64,000 nt of DNA, from assembly GCF_000417875.1 (NCBI RefSeq), contig NW_006920878.1, forward strand, positions 421,279 to 485,278. The letters are read 5' to 3'. A program made the position numbers and the translations under genes. The notes under the pieces are model-generated. The model was not told the origin of the DNA. It made no database searches and saw only the letters and a list, made by a program, of their open reading frames with translations. The first letter of the stretch is position 1; every line of letters starts with the position of its first letter. This DNA is from Pseudozyma flocculosa PF-1 (Eukaryota > Basidiomycota > Ustilaginomycetes > Ustilaginales > Ustilaginaceae). Below are positions 53,337 through 63,889 of this stretch, piece after piece.

Positions 53337-56300
53337 ATGTCGTTCAAGAAGGACGAAGAGGTCGGCGCGCCCACCTTCTACCAGGACAAGACCTCGGTCA
53401 TCCAGGAGGCGCGCGTCTTCAACGAGACTCCCATTAGCCCGCGCAAATGCCGCATCCTCCTCACCAAGGTCGTCTACCTGCTCTACATGGGCGAAACTTT
53501 CAGCCGACAGGAGGCCACCACCCTCTTCTTCGGCGCCACCAAGCTCTTCCAACACAAGGACCCTGCCCTCCGACAAATGGTCTACCTCGCCATCAAGGAG
53601 CTCAGCCCTTTTGCCGACGACATCATCATGGTCACCGCCTCCATCATGAAGGACATGCAGCCCAATGTCGAGGTCATCTACCGTCCTAACGCCATCCGAG
53701 GCCTCAGCAGGGTTGTGGATGTGAGTGGGCCGCACGTCCTGATCTGCGCGCCATCACTAACCATTTGCTGACGCATCTCCTTGCATCGTCGTCATCTTGC
53801 CCCTCGATACATCGACAGCCCTCGATGGTCCAGGGCCTCGAGCGCTTCTTCAAGTCGGCCATCGTTGACAAAAACACCTCGATCAGCTCCGCCGCGCTCG
53901 TGTCGGCATATCAGCTACAGATTGCGGCCCGCGACGTGGTTCGCCGATGGGGCAACGAGGCCAACGAGGCCATCAGCTCCAAATCGTCTTCGGGCGGTGG
54001 CGGCTTCGCCAGCGGCTTTGGCGGCGCCGGCAGCTACCTCGGCTTCGCCGGATATGGTGGCTCGCAGCAGCAGTCGTCGGCGCCGAGCGGCTATCAGGCC
54101 ATCGCGAGCAGCAGCTACATCACCCAGTACCACGCCCTCGGCCTGCTGTACTTGATCCGTCAGGGCGACCGCATGGCCATCACCAAGCTGGTTCAGCAAC
54201 TCGGCGGTGGCAAGGGAGGCGCCTCGAGCGGCCAGGGCAGCGTGCTGCGCAGCCCCTACGCGCTCTGCATGCTCGTCCGATACGCAGCCCGCGTGGCCGA
54301 GGAGGACCCCAACCTGCGCCAGCCCATGATGGAGCTGCTCGAGGGATACCTCCGCCACAAGAGCGACATGGTCAACTACGAGGCCGCCCGAGTCATCTGC
54401 GAAATGCGCCACGTATCGACTCAGGAGCTCTACCGGCCCATCGCGGTGCTCCAGCTCTTCCTCTCGTCGCCCAAGTCGACGCTCAAGTTTGCCGCCATCC
54501 GGACCTTGGCGAAGCTGGCCCAGACCCAACCGATGGCCGTGCAGACGTGCAACGTCGACATGGAGAACCTAATCACGGACCCGAACCGCAGCATCGCCAC
54601 CTACGCCATCACCACCCTGCTCAAGACGGGCAACGAGGCCTCGGTCGATCGCCTGATGAAGCAGATCAGCGGCTTCATGTCCGAGATCAGCGACGAGTTC
54701 AAGGTGATTGTGGTCGACGCCATCCGCAGCCTCTGCCTCAAGTTCCCGTCAAAGCAGACCGTCATGCTCGGCTTCCTCTCCGGCGTCCTCCGCGACGAGG
54801 GCGGATACGAGTTCAAGCGTGCCGTCGTCGAGGCCATCTTTGACATGGTCAAGTTCATCGGCGACTGCAAGGAGACCGCCCTGGCCCACCTCTGCGAGTT
54901 CATCGAGGATTGCGAGTTCACCAAGCTCAGCGTCCGGATCCTGCACCTGCTCGGTGCCGAGGGCCCGAAGATGCCGCAGCCCCACAAGTACATCCGCTAC
55001 ATCTACAACCGCGTCATCCTCGAGAATGCCATTGTCCGCGCCGCCGCCGTCAGCAGCCTGGCCAAGTTCGGACTCGGCGACAAGGCGCTCAACGGCCGCA
55101 TCAAGGTCCTCCTCGAGCGCTGCTTGGACGACGTCGACGACGAGGTGCGCGACCGCGCCGCACTCTACCTCCGCATCCTTCAGCAGAGCCGCCTGGCCGA
55201 CAAGATTGTCCAAGAGGACTCTGGCTTCAAGCTCTCCGCGCTCGAGGCGGCGCTCACCGGCTACGTTCAGGACCCGTCGTCATCGACCAGCGTGTTTGAC
55301 GCCTCCAAGGTGCCGAGGGTCACGCGCGAAGAGGCGCGGCAGGAGGCGCTGCGCGCCAAGAGCGAGGCCACCGCCAGCGTCGCCATGGCCGCCGATGGGT
55401 CCAAGAGCGTGCACGCCGGCATGGGCGGCTCGAACAACGCAGCAGCGGGACCTTCGTCGACGATGTCGTCGCTCGGCGGTGCGGGCGCGGCTGGTTCTGC
55501 CGATGCGCAGTCGATCTACGCCAAGCAGCTCGCCGCGGTTCCGCAGTTCGCCGATTACGGGCCGGTCCTGCGCAGTTCGAGCCGTGCGGTCGAGCTCACC
55601 GAGTCCGAGACCGAGTACGTCGTCAGCGCCGTCAAGCACGTTTTCGCCGAACACATCGTGATCCAGGTGAGTCGAGGACGGAGCACCCTGTCGACCTACG
55701 CTTTCACAATCTCGTTGATCGCTGACTCCACGCTTATCCCATCTTTCCCTCCTCGCACAATGCGCAGTACAACGTGACCAACACGCTGCCCGAGATTGTC
55801 CTCGAGAACGTCGCCGTCGTCGTGAGCGGTGCGGCCGAGGCCGGTCTCAGCGAGGACTTTATCGTTACGGTGCCCGCCCTCTCCGCGCAAGAGCCGAGCG
55901 GCGTCGTGTACGTCTCCTTCACGAGGGACGGCGGCGCTACGGACTTCCCGCAGGCAACGCTGCAGAATGCGCTGCGTTTTGTGTCCAAGGAAGTGGACCC
56001 GACCAGCGGCGAGCCGGAAGAGGAGGGCTACGACGACGAGTACCAGACCGAGGAGCTGGAGCTGGGCGTGGCGGATTACATCACGCCGACGTACGCAAAC
56101 TTTGCGCACGAATGGGAGGAGTTGGCCGATGCCTCGACGGCCACCGAGACCTTTGCCCTCACCGCCCTCGACGGCCTCAAGAGCGCCTGCGACACGCTCG
56201 TCGAACTGCTGGGCTTGCAGCCGTTGGGTGGCACAGAGGTGCCGTCATCGTCGTCGGTCCATACCCTCAACCTCTCCGGATCGGTGGCCCTCCCAGACAA

Positions 56301-56424
56301 GCCGGCAAAGACGCTGGCCCGCTGCCGCATGACCTTCCAGGCCGGCCAGGGCGTCACAATGGAGCTTTCGGTCCGCGCCGAGTCCGACATCGCTGCCCAG
56401 CTCGTCATGAGCGCCATCGCTTAG
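53337..56424 (+). CDS. SEC21: Coatomer gamma subunit (gamma-COP, SEC21) (3 exons)
   Basis: Exons 53337-53720, 53819-55666 and 55768-56424; 962 aa. Gamma-COP is part of the COPI vesicle coat that carries Golgi-to-ER cargo. The N-terminal adaptin-like solenoid begins SFKKDEEVGAPTFYQDKTSV and includes ECRMIYLAIKELSP-like ALRQMVYLAIKELSP, VYRPNAIRGLSRVVD-like IYRPNAIRGLSRVVD | PSMVQGLERFFKSAIVDKNT across intron 1. The middle has AALYLRILQQSRLADKIVQ and the appendage (ear) domain follows intron 2 (FAEHIVIQ | YNVTNTLPEIVLENVAVVV). The C-terminal platform subdomain ends ...AESDIAAQLVMSAIA. Length and order match the family closely. The two introns have GTGAGT donors and CAG acceptors with CTGAC-type branch sites. 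Confidence 0.97.
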
Positions 56425-56950
56425 TCGTCTCGGCCTGACTCATCCCCACACTCCGCATGCCTGCAATACAACCTTTTCTTGCCAGCGAGCAGGCTGTTGA
56501 AGTGCGTCTCCCCCTTTCGCTTGTCGTCGTTGTCTCCTTGGTCGGTAGCACTGGTTGCCGGCTGAGCTTCAACGCTCCTACCAATCGGCGCACTCTCCCG
56601 CAAGGGCACAGACCAGGCCGTTCGACTTGATGATGTCTCGTCCGGCGCAAGCCCTTTGAAATGCAGAAGGGGCAAACGCCACAGTAGGGGCCATCGTTAG
56701 CCCCAAGGTCGAGAAATGGGCGCGTCAAAGTGGCCTGGAGTGGTTGGGGGGAATCTGGGGTTGGGGATTCCCGATCTGTCAGAGCCATGAAAGCATCAGG
56801 TCGGTCCTGAGATCGGGTCGAATCGGAAGGAACTCGAACGAGGCCCGTTCGGACAGCACGCCTGACTTGGCCCGTCCACACCATCACCACGCTCCCCGGC
56901 ATCAATCTAACACGGCCGCCTGGAACTCACCACCCAGCGGACTAGCCGAC
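56425..56950. other. Tandem intergenic spacer
   Basis: Spacer of 526 bases between SEC21 and the UPF0303-like gene. No gene is supported. Confidence 0.5.
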
Positions 56951-57484
56951 ATGACCGACTATGCCGCCCAGATTGCGGAGCTGACGGACCAAGAGGCCAG
57001 GCTGCGCTTGCCGACTTTCGACTTTGACGCAGCCTTCGGTATCGGTAGCGCCATCCGCTCCGCCTTCCTGCAAGCACACGAGACGGGATGCGCCTCGGGC
57101 GTCGAGGGCATCGTCATCAGCATCCAGCTGTTTAGCGGCCACACGCTCTTCTCTGCCGCCGTGGGCCACGCTCCGTCCATTGGCCCAGACAACTGGGGCT
57201 GGATCCAGCGAAAGGTCAACACCGTCCGACGCTTTGGCAAGAGCAGCTTCCTCGTCGGTCGCACCCTGCTCGCCAAGGGCCGCGACCTCGACTACCTCGG
57301 CCCGGAATACGCTGCTCATGGCGGCGCCTTCCCCATCCACATCCGGGGAAATACCACCGGTGCCATTGGCGCGATTGCCGTCTCGGGCCTGTCTCAGGAA
57401 GAGGACCACCGCCTCGTCGTCGATGCCATCGCTGCTGCCATCCAGGCCATGTCACTCCGGCAGGGCGGCGAGCCAAAAGCGTAG
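56951..57484 (+). CDS. UPF0303 / HbpS haem-degrading-like protein (YBR137W-like)
   Basis: Single exon, 177 aa. The Haem_degrading (HbpS-like) fold is suggested by FDFDAAFGIGSAIRSAFLQA, GVEGIVISIQLFSGHTLFSA, the WIQRKVNTVRRFGKSSFLVG segment with its R-x-x-x-S-S signature, and AAHGGAFPIHIRGNTTGAIG with IAVSGLSQEEDHRLVVDAIA. This matches fungal UPF0303 proteins such as yeast Ybr137w, reported to be linked to Get4/Get5 and the GET pathway. Bacterial relatives bind heme, but fungal members are better described as uncharacterised. A clean ATG with good context sits at 56951. Confidence 0.85.
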   Translation: MTDYAAQIAELTDQEARLRLPTFDFDAAFGIGSAIRSAFLQAHETGCASGVEGIVISIQLFSGHTLFSAAVGHAPSIGPDNWGWIQRKVNTVRRFGKSSFLVGRTLLAKGRDLDYLGPEYAAHGGAFPIHIRGNTTGAIGAIAVSGLSQEEDHRLVVDAIAAAIQAMSLRQGGEPKA

Positions 57485-58004
57485 GCACACGCAAGACGCA
57501 GAGCGGAAAGTCTACGAGGAAGCAAGCAGAGCGGTGATTCCCCTGGTCCGCTTAGCACCAACCCTGTACCGTCCCGCAGCTTTCGCCCCTTGGTGTCCAT
57601 CCCGATCTTCGCTGAAGACTGGCATAGGACGATCAGTGTCAAACACAAAGCTAGCCATAGCTGGTTTTGGAAAGGTTGCGTGTGTGAACTGCGGGGGTGC
57701 GAGTTCGGAGCTGATTGTACAAGGGGGCGGCTGAAGACGCTGTCATCATCCAATCCACGCCCAGGTGCCGGTGGCCTGCCGCGGCAAGACCTCCGTCGGC
57801 AGTTGACGCCACTCTGATCAGATCGAGGGCGAGAGAGCGAGTGACGCCATAGCCGAGAATGTGCGTATTTTTGGCCGGTGAGTGTGCATGCAGAGAGACC
57901 ATGATATTGGGCTGCCGGTTCGACAATTTTGACGGAAAGGGGGCGGGAAACAGCGGGAGAGGTTCCGATGGAGAAGCCAACGTCGACCTCCGGCTGCGAT
58001 GCGC
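57485..58004. other. Convergent intergenic spacer
   Basis: 520 bases between converging genes. Only short unconserved readings; no gene is supported. Confidence 0.5.
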
Positions 58005-59108
58005 TTATCGAAGACGACTGTGATGGACAAAAGAGAAAAGGAGGACGTGGAAGCGAGCGACTGGTCAGCTCGCAGCTCCCATGGGGACTTGCCGAGCCTG
58101 CTAAGGCAGGTTTGCGTCGGGCGCGGCGGCGCCACAGTGATATGTGCCGAAGACTCACCGGGCCTCACGCTCGGACTCGAGCAGAGCGAGGATGTCGTCC
58201 TCCTTGCAGGGGCCCTTGACGTTGCGGATGATGCTGCGGCGAGTGTCGTCCATGAACTCGACGCGGACCTGGATGACACCACCACGCGAGCCAGTGCGGC
58301 CGAGCACCTTGGTAACCTGCGGATCGTAAGAGTCATGTAGTGGCGGAAGACAGGAAGACGGTCAGCGTCTAGTGGCGGGCAAGGCAACAGCGTGGTTGAT
58401 GCCGCGGAGCAGGCTAGCCCGACGGTTCCGATGACGCCGAAGCCACAAGCCGTCCCCGGTGAGACCCTCTAGTCGGAGTGAGGCGACCATTCCGTCCTCA
58501 GCTCCAGCCGTTCCCTTCCTGGACCGCGTCGTATAACCGGCAAATCGAAGATCTACATAGCCACCTGATCGAGTGTGAGAGCCGCTGTAGAGTACGACCC
58601 AGCGAACGTCGAAAAGATCGCAAATCGAACGTTGGTGGGCCGTCGTTGTCGGGGCGTGACGGTGGATGTTCGTGGCATGCGTAGCCACTGAACAGCTGCT
58701 CTTGACTTCCCCACGCCGCCAGAGGTCCACGCATCTCTTGGGCACAAGCGCAAGACGATACCGAGCCCATGGACAGGCTAGGGCGAAAGGGATAGCCTTC
58801 GATCGAGGCGGTAGCAGGAGCTCGGGAAGTCGAGAGTCGAGGTCGTTGTCGAAGAGGTCGGTATGAGATGGGGCCGCTGTGATTGCCTCAAGAATGCAGC
58901 AGTCGTGGGTCGCTGCGTGCCGAGATCCTCTCCTTCGTCGAAGTCATACGAGGCAACCGCGTACGAGCATTCCAGCCAGCATGTTTCCTGTCCGCCTTTC
59001 CACCTCACTGGCTAGCCCTGCTCCGCGAGTCGATCGGCGAGGCTGGAACGGTGTCGGCTTCGGGATGCTTACGCGGGCGAGCTTGACGGGGACCTTTGCG
59101 GAATCCAT
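58005..59108 (-). CDS. RPS28: 40S ribosomal protein S28 (RPS28/eS28) (3 exons)
   Basis: Exons on the minus strand 59108-59073 (36 nt), 58316-58159 and 58017-58005 (13 nt); 68 aa, the normal eS28 length. The product is [12 protein letters not shown] | [20 protein letters not shown], then [20 protein letters not shown] and [13 protein letters not shown] | RLR. Every family motif is present and the C-terminus ends ESEREARRLR as in eukaryotes generally. Intron 1 is 756 nt (58317-59072), very long for this genome; intron 2 is 141 nt (58018-58158). Donors GTAAGC and GTGAGT and CAG acceptors are clear. The last coding exon supplies only part of one codon, three more and the stop. eS28 sits near the mRNA exit channel of the 40S head. 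Confidence 0.96.
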
Positions 59109-59568
59109 ATTGAAAGGTTGGGTGTGTTGAGGTATGGGCGAGGGGAGGTGAGTGGGCGTGACGGTCGGGTCGAGGTGGTGAGGATGGCGCCAAGGGCCAG
59201 GGCCACGCAGCGCCGTCGAGCGGGGGCGCTGGGCCTGCTGCCCCGCCCGGCGGCCAACAGTGGGCTGCCCCGCCTACCTGCCGGCTCGCCTGCCTGCTCC
59301 GAACAAGCGATCGGCGGGCGCCAGAGAAAGGCCTGCAGGCCGCAAAATCTCAGTGCGGCTCCGAATCCGAACGCTCGGCCGAAGAACTGCAAATTTCCTT
59401 CGCAAGTCACGTGATGCGCCGCTCGCCTCGGCCTACCCCATCTCCACTGTCCGTCATCCCAGGTGCTTCACACTACAGTCTTGCACCATGCTGTATCTCA
59501 TTCGACGCTGCACATTGACCGAACGAACGCACATTCGACTATGCGGCAAGAGTGCCAGCAGCGCAATC
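59109..59568. other. RPS28 upstream region
   Basis: 460 bases upstream of RPS28 and downstream of the next minus-strand gene. A GC-rich patch with CCCGCCCGGCGGCC and CGCCTGCCTGC sits at about 59240-59300. No gene is supported. Confidence 0.5.
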
Positions 59569-61536
59569 TCAACGAGCGGCATGGGACACGACGCTGCTGC
59601 TCCTACGGCGCAGCTCCAGCCTTTCTAGCATCGATTGGCGGACGGTGGCGCGCCGGCACTCCATGGCGCCCGACTCGGTGTGAGCGTGCTGCGTCGGTGT
59701 GTGAGAGCCCCTCAGCTTGTCGGCGTTCACTCCGTAGCCCATCATGGCACCCAGGGAAGCCCGGGCCGAGACAGAACCCAACATCTGATTCAAGCTAACC
59801 TGCCTCTGCGGCGCTGCACGCCGCATCGAGGTGGATGGAAAGCCTTTGCCAGCCTGGCCGTAGCCGCGCCGGCCAGGCGCCACGTACTTTGGGACGGCAC
59901 AGCCGGTCCGCTGCTCGTCTGCATTGGCTGGACGGTTGCAGGTCCGTTGTGCCATGCAGTCGTTAGGCAGGGTGAGAAGCGAAGCGTCGCGATCGTTTCC
60001 TACGTTCGAGCCGTTGGGATCCTGACGCGGTAGCTCACAATCCGCTTCGGCCGGGGCAGTGGCCTGGCCAGTCTGAGCGCTGACGCCTGATCTCTGCAGG
60101 AGAAAGCCCTGTTGCTGCGCGACCAACAGCGAAAGCTGGTCAATCATCCGCTGGCTCTCCTCCAAGGCCTTGGTTCGACCAGGAGCAACGTCGAAGGCCG
60201 GCGCTGCCAGGAAGCTCTGCCTAGTCTGCAGCGGAGCGGAACCGGGCGAACGCAGCAGCACGACGCCGTGGACACGATGGTCGACGTCATCTGGCCGTGG
60301 CGTCGGCGGCGTCACAAAGACCTCGACAACTTCGCGCAATGTCGGGTCTCCGATGACGGGTGATGGACAGCTGGCTGACCGAGGACGCTGACCTAGGCAG
60401 CCACTCCTCCTGCCGCGCCCGCCCGTGACACCAGCATCACCGGTCGCGTTGATGTGCCCGCCACCGATACGGAGTGTGATCTCGTCGAGCGACGGCGGCC
60501 TCCTATGGCGGCTGACCTTGCGCGTCGAGTTGGCAGGAGGCGCCACCTTCGTCCGTAGCTGTGACTGATCCGGTTGGCCAAGCGTGCGCAGGAGGTGCAA
60601 ACCCGCGCGATGGCGCTCGTCCTCACAGAGCGCTGGCAGGGGCATCGCAACACCATGATCGCTGTCCGCCTCGTGAGATCTCGAGCGTACATGGCCTGCG
60701 CTGCCACCAGGGCCGTCCAGGGCTGCGATTTCGACGGCGAGATCCTGTCTCGATTGTGGCCTACATGTGTCCCCGGCCGACCTTTGACGACCTTGACGCG
60801 AAGTGCGAAACAGTACGGACGGCGGAGCGGGTCTGGGGTACGACGTGATGCCAACGATGTCGTACTGTTCGTCGAGCCGCGAGCGTGATGCCGTCGCCAT
60901 AGCCGCCCGATGCCTCGCGAGCTCTCGCTCCTCTTGCTTCAGCTGAAAGGCACGCAGAGCGGCGGCATGCCGCAGCGTCAGAGATGCGGAGATCGAGTGT
61001 CGTCGCAGCGGCACGTCGAGGTTGAGCGAGCGCAGCGGCGCGATAGGAACAGGCTTGATCAGGCTGCGCTCGTCCCAGCGCACCTTGGGAGACTGACGCG
61101 CGGTCGGCAATGCCCTTGCTCCGCGCGGTGTACATCCGGGACGCTGCAGACTGACCCCTGACGGCGGTCCGGTGAAGGCGATCCGAATGACATGGGATGC
61201 TGACGTTTCAGGCGGCCGCGGACTTGACTCGTCCGACAGACCGGTCGTGACTTCGTCCGAGACGATCGTGTCATCGCTGTCCTGGCTGCTGAAACTGCCA
61301 CAGTCGGAGTCGGAGTCCTCGTCGCCGTCAGAGGAGGTGTCGCTGTCGTCGAACTCGACGTAGCCGTGCTGCAGCCAGCCAGATGGCAGCTTGGCGCATC
61401 CTGAACCGGACGGCAGGCCATTCGAGGCGCCGATCAGGCTTTCCGGCTTCTCAACCGCGATTTCGCCCGAGCAGGCGGCAGCAGCGCGGGTCAGGGCGAT
61501 GCTGGAGGTGGACATGTCGCTTCGCGGTACGATCAT
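59569..61536 (-). CDS. Disordered, Arg/Ser-rich protein of unknown function
   Basis: Single exon, about 655 aa from the ATG at 61536 (61515 also possible). No family is recognised. The sequence is dominated by Ser, Arg, Gly, Pro and Gln with acidic Ser-Asp runs (FDDSDTSSDGDEDSDSDCGS, SQDSDDTIVSDEV) that could be kinase targets. A short predicted helix reads RTKALEESQRMIDQLSLLVA then QQQGFLLQR. The frame is open for nearly 2 kb with codon choice like the neighbours, so a real gene is likely, though the function is open. A nuclear, phosphorylated regulatory protein would fit the composition; that is inference only. The minus-strand leader and window end lie upstream. Confidence 0.5.
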   Translation of the reverse strand: MIVPRSDMSTSSIALTRAAAACSGEIAVEKPESLIGASNGLPSGSGCAKLPSGWLQHGYVEFDDSDTSSDGDEDSDSDCGSFSSQDSDDTIVSDEVTTGLSDESSPRPPETSASHVIRIAFTGPPSGVSLQRPGCTPRGARALPTARQSPKVRWDERSLIKPVPIAPLRSLNLDVPLRRHSISASLTLRHAAALRAFQLKQEERELARHRAAMATASRSRLDEQYDIVGITSYPRPAPPSVLFRTSRQGRQRSAGDTCRPQSRQDLAVEIAALDGPGGSAGHVRSRSHEADSDHGVAMPLPALCEDERHRAGLHLLRTLGQPDQSQLRTKVAPPANSTRKVSRHRRPPSLDEITLRIGGGHINATGDAGVTGGRGRRSGCLGQRPRSASCPSPVIGDPTLREVVEVFVTPPTPRPDDVDHRVHGVVLLRSPGSAPLQTRQSFLAAPAFDVAPGRTKALEESQRMIDQLSLLVAQQQGFLLQRSGVSAQTGQATAPAEADCELPRQDPNGSNVGNDRDASLLTLPNDCMAQRTCNRPANADEQRTGCAVPKYVAPGRRGYGQAGKGFPSTSMRRAAPQRQVSLNQMLGSVSARASLGAMMGYGVNADKLRGSHTPTQHAHTESGAMECRRATVRQSMLERLELRRRSSSVVSHAAR

Positions 61537-62704
61537 TGAATCGATTGATTGATGCCGGTCTTGGAAGAAGCTGTTCCTGCAGAGATGATGCCGCTTCGTG
61601 AAGTCGTCGTGGTCGCACAATTGACGGTCAGGGGTCGAGACAGACGGGCGGTCAACGATGCCAAAAGTAGGGGAGCCAGTCCCGCTAAACGAATCAAGGA
61701 GGAGGTGGCGACCTGGCCAAAGGAGAGTGGAGGAGCGAGATCGAAAGCACCAGGCTTCGAGACGGATCGAGTGAGGAGGAACAAGAGGGGGCGCGACGGG
61801 GGAAAGAAGGTGGTCGATGGGCTTACCGACGATACTTAAAAGAGCGGACGGACAGGCACGCGCCCTGCGACGGGACCTCGGCCTTTGACATGCGAGTACG
61901 TTGAAGGAGGATGAGCTCTCAATGGTCCGTCCAGCGGATCCTCCGTAACCGGAGCAGGCGTCCATCTGACACCCGATGGGCGAGAAGAGGCCGTCGCTCG
62001 TCTCTGGACGGAGTGGATCGTACGCGTTGCGAACGATTCTGTTCCGACCCGCGAACTGACCAGACAAGACACCTGTTTGCAGGTGGCTGGGCAGATGACG
62101 ATGGATGAGTAGCTTGCGAGAACTCGGACTGTCCGATGGGAGGCATCAGGTCGTTCGTCGGCACGAATGACACATGGGCAGATGCACTCGAGCAGAGGGA
62201 TTCTTGCGGAGTGTGTGCGTGTTGCCCCGGTTGCCCCGCCGGTCAGTTGCGCTGCCTCGCGAGCGCATCGTGTGTCCCAACGCGTGTCTTCAGTCTAAAA
62301 GAGCAAATGTTGCGGAACTGGCGCATTTGCAGGCGATGACGAAGCGGCACGGTCAATTGTGAGCTAGCGGCAGTGACTGTCGCAGCTGATGCCGGGCAGA
62401 CCCCAACGTAGTACCTACCACCTTCATGGGCTGTATGAAGGGGGAACACCAAACGGCCTGGCCCAGCAGCTGCGGATCCTCCTTCTCGACGAAAACGGTT
62501 GAGCGATGAAGGGCGTAAGAATGATGTTCGGACTGCGTTTCGACTTGCCAACACAACGAAGGCGGGGTGCTGAGAACTAGCGCGCTTGGCACAAATCAAA
62601 CACACGAGCGTGACAGAGGTGCCCGAGAGAGGGGGACTTCATCTCGCTGGGCACTTAAGGGCGGAAGCGGCCGTAGTAAGTACTACATTCAACGGCACAT
62701 ATGT

Positions 62705-62940
62705 GCGCGGCAGAACACAGTGCCGAGGGGGAGGGGCTTTTTTCGTACTGGTGTCCTCGGGCCAGCTGGCGCGGCAGAACACAGGGAGTACCGAGGGGGA
62801 GGGGCTTTTTCGGAGGTGGTGTCCTCGGGCCAGCTGGCGCGGCAGAACACAGGACCTAAGGGGAAGGGGCTTCTTTTCGTACTGGTGTCCTCGGGCCGGC
62901 TGGCGCGGCAGAACACAGGGAGTACGAGGGATGGAGGTTG
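62705..62940. repeat. 66-bp imperfect tandem repeat, about 3.6 copies
   Basis: Copies start GCGCGGCAGAACACAG at 62705, 62769, 62837 and 62903 (periods 64, 68 and 66). Each full unit continues with a GAGGGGGAGGGGCTTTTT-like core and TGGTGTCCTCGGGCC(A/G)GCTG. The fourth copy is truncated. Confidence 0.9.
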
Positions 62941-63227
62941 ATAGGGGGCCGACAATGGCACCTACTTATACCTTCTGACTGGCCCATGGGTCACCGGGGA
63001 TAAGGAGGCCTAGGTCAAAAATTTGCTGTGAGCTCGGAGATAACTGTATTCTCCTGCGCTCACCCCGCCATTTTCCTATCGGCTGTTGCGGCGACGGTCG
63101 TGCGGCAAGGCTCTTGGTCCGGGGTGCACGTAATTTTTCTCGCTCCTCAATCTGATCTGCACGTAGTTTCTTGATTGCCAGCGGCGCTGCCGTGCACGAA
63201 GATCAGATCATACAGGGGCAGTGCATT

Positions 63228-63247
63228 AGAGTAGACGCGTCTACTCT
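63228..63247. repeat. 20-bp perfect palindrome
   Basis: AGAGTAGACG followed directly by its reverse complement CGTCTACTCT, within the right-end repeat block. Related imperfect copies lie at 63281-63301, 63548-63570, 63601-63625 and 63703-63725. Confidence 0.9.
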
Positions 63248-63467
63248 GAAAGTTGGCGGCTCTCGCGCAGAGGCGTGAATTAGGGTCGATGCGTCGACCC
63301 GTACCCAACGAGGCCTCCAGAGCAGTGACTACAATTCGGGTCGACTCTTTCTGGCCAAGTAGCTTGCTTGATGTGCACGCGATTTCTGAGCCGCCTCGAG
63401 CCCATGTGCCACGTGGGGCTTGAACCCTGCCTATGATTTTTAAGCGCCTCGGCAAAAACCGCGCTCT

Positions 63468-63889
63468 TCCGCCGGGCTCGGGCGTGGAAGTTGAATCAGG
63501 TTCATCCAGCCGCGCGGCCGGCACTGGTGCATCGCTCTGGAGCTTTCGAGTAGACGCGTCGCCCCTAATTCACCTTCGTACTGGACCACTGCTTGTTTTT
63601 GGAGTAGACGCATCGACCCCAATGGACACGCCCTGGGGCCGCTGGCTGAAAAACGGTCGACGGGTCGACACAAATTCACCACTGCTCTGGAGCCACAATT
63701 TTTAGGGTAGACGCGTCGACCCTAGTTCACTGCCGCAACGAGCGGAATGGGTTTCTCCATGCGCCACCGATGAACCAGGCCAGGAAGGTATAGAGCAGGC
63801 GCCCTTCTCACCCACTGCACGTAACCTAGAGTGCCGGCCGCGCGGCCCAATGAAACTGATTCAACTTCCACGCCCGAGCCGGCCGGAAG
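63468..63889. repeat. 60-bp inverted repeat, about 90% identical arms
   Basis: Arms 63468-63527 and 63830-63889 are reverse complements of each other with six visible mismatches in 60 positions. They flank a core of about 300 bases that carries the related short palindromic repeats. Confidence 0.85.

Noticed and set aside
62705..62940. CRISPR-like or telomere repeat
   Set aside because: Units are tandem without unique spacers and lack TTAGGG arrays; this is a eukaryotic minisatellite.
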